From: Psychrobacter arcticus 273-4
GTDB taxonomy: Bacteria > Pseudomonadota > Gammaproteobacteria > Pseudomonadales > Moraxellaceae
Direction of reading: 5' to 3'
Length of the DNA: 64,000 nucleotides
Assembly: GCF_000012305.1 (NCBI RefSeq)
Contig: NC_007204.1
Span: 620,001 to 684,000, forward strand
Each line of letters opens with the position of its first letter. Within the stretch, counting starts at the first letter, position 1. Below, one piece after another: positions 60,862 to 64,000 of this stretch. The position numbers were made by a program, and so were the translations under genes. The notes below the pieces were generated by a model, which was not told where the DNA came from, did not search any database, and was given only the letters and a program-made list of their open reading frames with translations.

Positions 60862-63567
60862 CTAGCCTGCAACCACAATATTGACCAGTTTATTAGGTAC
60901 GACGATCTCTTTTTTGATCTCGCCGGTCAGGAACTTTGCCACACCTTCAATCGCGCGTGCCTGTGCCTTAAGAGCCTCAGGGTCGCTATTTGGTGCTACA
61001 TCCATCTTACCGCGCATTTTACCATTGACCTGAATCACCATGGTAATCATGTCTTGTACCAGTGCGCTTTCATCGACCGCAGGGTAATTTAAGGTGACGG
61101 TATCAAGTCCTAATTGCTCAAGTAAGTGCTCGCCAATGTGCGGCGCATATACCGACAGCATAATCAATAAATCAATCAAGGCTTCATGCTGTACTTGTAG
61201 CTCTTGTTCGCTATTAGCTTTAAAGTTACTCAGCTCATTAGCAAGTTCCATCAGGCTAGAGACAGGGGTATTTAGTGCTAGGCGTTTACCCAAGTCACTA
61301 TCAATCTTGCCAATGGTTTCATGCGTCTTACGGCGCAAGGCTTTGGCTTCTTTGCTTAAACCCTCTGTATTTAAAGCGTCATTGTTGAGCGTGCCATTAT
61401 TCAGAGTATCAAGGCTTAAATTGGCAGCGGTTAACGCTTGCATATGCTCAGAAGCAATGCGCCAGACCTTTTTAACAAAGTTATAAGGGCCTTTGAGTGC
61501 GTCATCTGACCATTCAAGCGTTTGGTCAGCAGGGGCAGTAAATAAGGTATAAAGACGAACGGTATCAGCGCCATATTTATCGATGGTTATCTGTGGATCG
61601 ACGCCATTGTTTTTTGACTTAGACATTTTTTCGATTTTGCCAATCGTCACTGGCTGACCATCTGATTTTAAGATGGCTTTAATGGGCTGACCGCGCTCGT
61701 TAAAGTCAATATCGATGTCTTTAGTGAAGTAATAGGTAGTACTGCCATCAGGATTAACACGGTAAAAAGTGCCGGCAAGTACCATACCTTGGGTCATTAA
61801 ATTGGCAAATGGCTCATCACCTGATACCAAGTTTTCATCACGCATCAACTTATGAAAGAAGCGTGCATAAAGAAGATGCATGACGGCGTGCTCTACACCG
61901 CCGATATATTGGTCAACTGGTAACCATTTATTCGCCGCAGACTTATTGACCATATTGGTCGTATCATTTGGGCTGGCAAAGCGGGCATAGTACCAGCTTG
62001 ATTCCACAAAGGTATCAAAGGTATCGGTTTCGCGCTCAGCAGGATTGCCACATTTAGGACAAGTAGTATTTACAAATTCTGGAATGTTTTTTAACGGATT
62101 GCCGCGACCGTCAGGGACGACATCAGTTGGTAGGATAACCGGCAAATCTTGTTCTTCAACTGGCACGGTGCCGCAATGCTCACAGTTAACCATTGGGATA
62201 GGACAGCCCCAATAACGCTGGCGCGAGACACCCCAATCACGTAGACGGTATTGAATTTTTTTCTTAGCAAGAGATTGTGGCTCAAGCTTAGCAAGCATGG
62301 CTGCAAACGCTTGCTCAAAATCCATGCCATCAAACTCACCTGAATTGACTAAGGTATTACGCTCGGTATAAGCACGATTGTCATTACCTTCTTCTATATC
62401 ATCGAAATACCTTGCAGGAATATCAATCACTTGCTTAATAGGCAGGCTGTACTTAGTAGCAAACTCATAATCACGCTCATCGTGCGCTGGTACTGCCATC
62501 ACAGCGCCAGAGCCATAGCTCATGAGCACGTAGTTGGCAACCCAAACAGGTACTTCTTCGCCAGTCAATGGATGGGTCACGGTCAGACCAGTATCTATAC
62601 CGACTTTTTCGGCTTTAGCCAAATCTGCTTCAGCGACAGAGCCTTTTTTACAAAGGGCACAAAACGCCGCAATCGCTTCATTATGCTCAGAAGCATATTG
62701 GGCTAGCGGATGCTCTGCGGCAACTGCCACATAGGTGACGCCCATCAAAGTATCAGGACGGGTAGTGAACACATCCAAGCTATTGCTTTCGCCAGCAAGC
62801 TCATAAGGGAAATGCACTTCCATACCTGAGCTACGACCAATCCAATTGCGCTGCATGGTGATAACTTCAGATGGCCAGTGACCCTCTAGCTGATCCAAAT
62901 CATCCAACAACTCATCAGCATAATCCGTGATATTAAAATAATACATCGGAATGTCGCGCTTTTCGACCATAGCGCCACTACGCCAGCCTTTACCATCGAT
63001 GACTTGCTCATTGGCTAGGACGGTATTGTCAATCGGATCCCAGTTGACGGTCGCAAGCTTTTTATAGACCAAACCTTTTTTATATAACTGCAAAAACAAC
63101 CACTGTTCCCACTGATAATATTCAGGGCTACAAGTGGCAAATTCACGTGACCAATCAATAGACAAGCCAAGCAGTTTTAGCTGGGCGCGCATGCTGTCAA
63201 TGTTCTCAAACGTCCACTTGGCAGGCGGCGTCTGATTGGCAATTGCCGCATTTTCTGCTGGCAAGCCAAAACCGTCCCAGCCCATTGGCTGCATGACTTC
63301 ATAACCTTTGAGGCGATAATAACGGCTCAGCACATCAGAGATGGTATAGTTACGCACATGACCCATGTGCAGCTTTCCGCTTGGGTAAGGGAACATAGAC
63401 AGCATATAACGACTAGGCTTATCGCTTGGCTCATTACTCACTTCAAAACGTTTGTCAGTTGCCCATTTGGCTTGCTGCGCGGCTTCGATAAGTTGCGGCT
63501 GATATTGGGCATTTTCGATAGAAGTATTATTAGTATTAGCAGTTTCTGCTGTCACGGCGTTGCTCAT
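60862..63567 (-). CDS. leuS: Leucyl-tRNA synthetase
   Basis: This class I synthetase charges tRNA-Leu. The HIGH motif is in MFPYPSGKLHMGHVRNYTIS, the KMSKS motif in KIEKMSKSKNNGVDPQITID, the zinc-like cysteines in NCEHCGTVPVEE and TTCPKCGNPAERETD, and the editing domain (CP1) lies between, including TTRPDTLMGVTYVAVAAEHP. The ATG at 63567 (MSNAVTAETANTNNTSIENA) is preferred; an upstream ATG at 63627 adds 20 residues of unlikely sequence. The mature length of 901 residues is slightly above the E. coli enzyme (860) because of a polar N-terminal extension. Confidence 0.95.
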   Translation of the reverse strand: MSNAVTAETANTNNTSIENAQYQPQLIEAAQQAKWATDKRFEVSNEPSDKPSRYMLSMFPYPSGKLHMGHVRNYTISDVLSRYYRLKGYEVMQPMGWDGFGLPAENAAIANQTPPAKWTFENIDSMRAQLKLLGLSIDWSREFATCSPEYYQWEQWLFLQLYKKGLVYKKLATVNWDPIDNTVLANEQVIDGKGWRSGAMVEKRDIPMYYFNITDYADELLDDLDQLEGHWPSEVITMQRNWIGRSSGMEVHFPYELAGESNSLDVFTTRPDTLMGVTYVAVAAEHPLAQYASEHNEAIAAFCALCKKGSVAEADLAKAEKVGIDTGLTVTHPLTGEEVPVWVANYVLMSYGSGAVMAVPAHDERDYEFATKYSLPIKQVIDIPARYFDDIEEGNDNRAYTERNTLVNSGEFDGMDFEQAFAAMLAKLEPQSLAKKKIQYRLRDWGVSRQRYWGCPIPMVNCEHCGTVPVEEQDLPVILPTDVVPDGRGNPLKNIPEFVNTTCPKCGNPAERETDTFDTFVESSWYYARFASPNDTTNMVNKSAANKWLPVDQYIGGVEHAVMHLLYARFFHKLMRDENLVSGDEPFANLMTQGMVLAGTFYRVNPDGSTTYYFTKDIDIDFNERGQPIKAILKSDGQPVTIGKIEKMSKSKNNGVDPQITIDKYGADTVRLYTLFTAPADQTLEWSDDALKGPYNFVKKVWRIASEHMQALTAANLSLDTLNNGTLNNDALNTEGLSKEAKALRRKTHETIGKIDSDLGKRLALNTPVSSLMELANELSNFKANSEQELQVQHEALIDLLIMLSVYAPHIGEHLLEQLGLDTVTLNYPAVDESALVQDMITMVIQVNGKMRGKMDVAPNSDPEALKAQARAIEGVAKFLTGEIKKEIVVPNKLVNIVVAG

Positions 63568-63737
63568 AGTTGGCTCGGAATTGGTTATTACAGATAAATG
63601 GGGTGAAATTTTATAATGCCATAGCATAGCGTAATTTGGCGAAAATTGCGATTGATTGTAGGTTTGTTATAGTCGAAAATAGTAGGTTAATCGTTATAAA
63701 TAGATGATAATCCTATTAATCATAAAGTAGATAAAGC

Positions 63738-64000
63738 ATGAGTGAAATTATTCTTAAGAAACCAGTCAACGTACTTAACCGTAACGTCAAATTCGATTTG
63801 AAGGACTTTTTTCTTCAAGCATCGTCCACTGTAGCAGGCACTGCAATTCAAGTCGCTACTGCAAATCCTGTAGGTGCGTTGACCAGTATCGTTAAAGGCT
63901 TAGCGAGTACCTCTAAATCAATATACTTAGAAGAAGTTCCAGTAGAAGAGAGGGCTTGGTTGCTTGTTGTGAGTTCTTTAACTCATGCTATCGCCAAGAT
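63738..64000 (+). CDS. Hypothetical protein, truncated by window end
   Basis: A plus-strand frame from ATG 63738 stays open to the window end, giving 87 visible residues (MSEIILKKPVNVLNRNVKFD, then LKDFFLQASSTVAGTAIQVA). I do not recognise a family. The middle (TAIQVATANPVGALTSIVKG) is small-residue rich, perhaps amphipathic rather than a true membrane segment. It is divergent from leuS. The last visible part is VPVEERAWLLVVSSLTHAIA. Confidence 0.55.
   Translation, partial: MSEIILKKPVNVLNRNVKFDLKDFFLQASSTVAGTAIQVATANPVGALTSIVKGLASTSKSIYLEEVPVEERAWLLVVSSLTHAIAK

Overview
The window is a chromosomal segment of a gammaproteobacterium of the family Moraxellaceae, most likely Psychrobacter. This rests on the protein repertoire (GroEL, IlvIHC, EtfBA, three-subunit PntAA/AB/B, ATCase paired with a PyrC-like partner), on moderately AT-rich codon use and on the 16S sequence. 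It is my recognition, not a database match. The segment is mostly housekeeping DNA with one insertion-sequence cluster.

Layout: a truncated DUF4124 gene; ilvI-ilvH-ilvC (branched-chain amino acids); a small membrane protein; a cold-shock protein; etfB-etfA. From about 8.5 to 12.9 kb lies an IS graveyard: an IS256-family element has decapitated a LysR gene, an apparently intact IS3-family element with programmed-frameshift architecture abuts an IS150-like transposase remnant, and a further IS3 orfA is broken by a 60-bp insert. Then come trmH-like and fbp (minus strand), pyrB-pyrC'-DUF2127 (plus strand), a fresh IS982-family insertion with an 8-bp target duplication, an NhaP antiporter, DUF2254 and BrkB membrane proteins (minus), wrbA-DUF2069, a DUF3108 protein, groES-groEL, yaaA, pntAA-pntAB-pntB, a hotdog thioesterase, iscX, a GyrI-like protein, dapE, a 2OG-Fe(II) oxygenase, rlmJ and pssA.

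A complete rRNA operon (16S, tRNA-Ile, tRNA-Ala, 23S, 5S) runs from about 40.5 to 45.8 kb behind three candidate promoters. Directly after its terminator sits an OLD-type ATPase/TOPRIM nuclease, the best candidate defence gene here. The rest holds OsmC, flavodoxin-like, DUF938 and dienelactone-hydrolase proteins, a large-subunit catalase, an MBL-fold hydrolase, two identical tRNA-Lys genes, macB/macA, and the leuS-lptE-holA block; a partial unknown gene is cut by the window end.

The most distinctive non-coding signal is a dispersed element of 138 bp bounded by TATAGT...ACTATA that folds into a long imperfect hairpin. Six clean or nearly clean copies, one chimeric copy and one divergent relative lie in intergenic DNA, in both orientations. 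Other structures worth a look are a terminator-like hairpin with a small leader ORF ahead of pntAA, a hairpin whose loop holds the start codon of the DUF2254 gene, a hairpin between etfB and etfA, a (CAGTTGAG)7 array ahead of the brkB-like gene, and a 102-bp palindrome after groEL.
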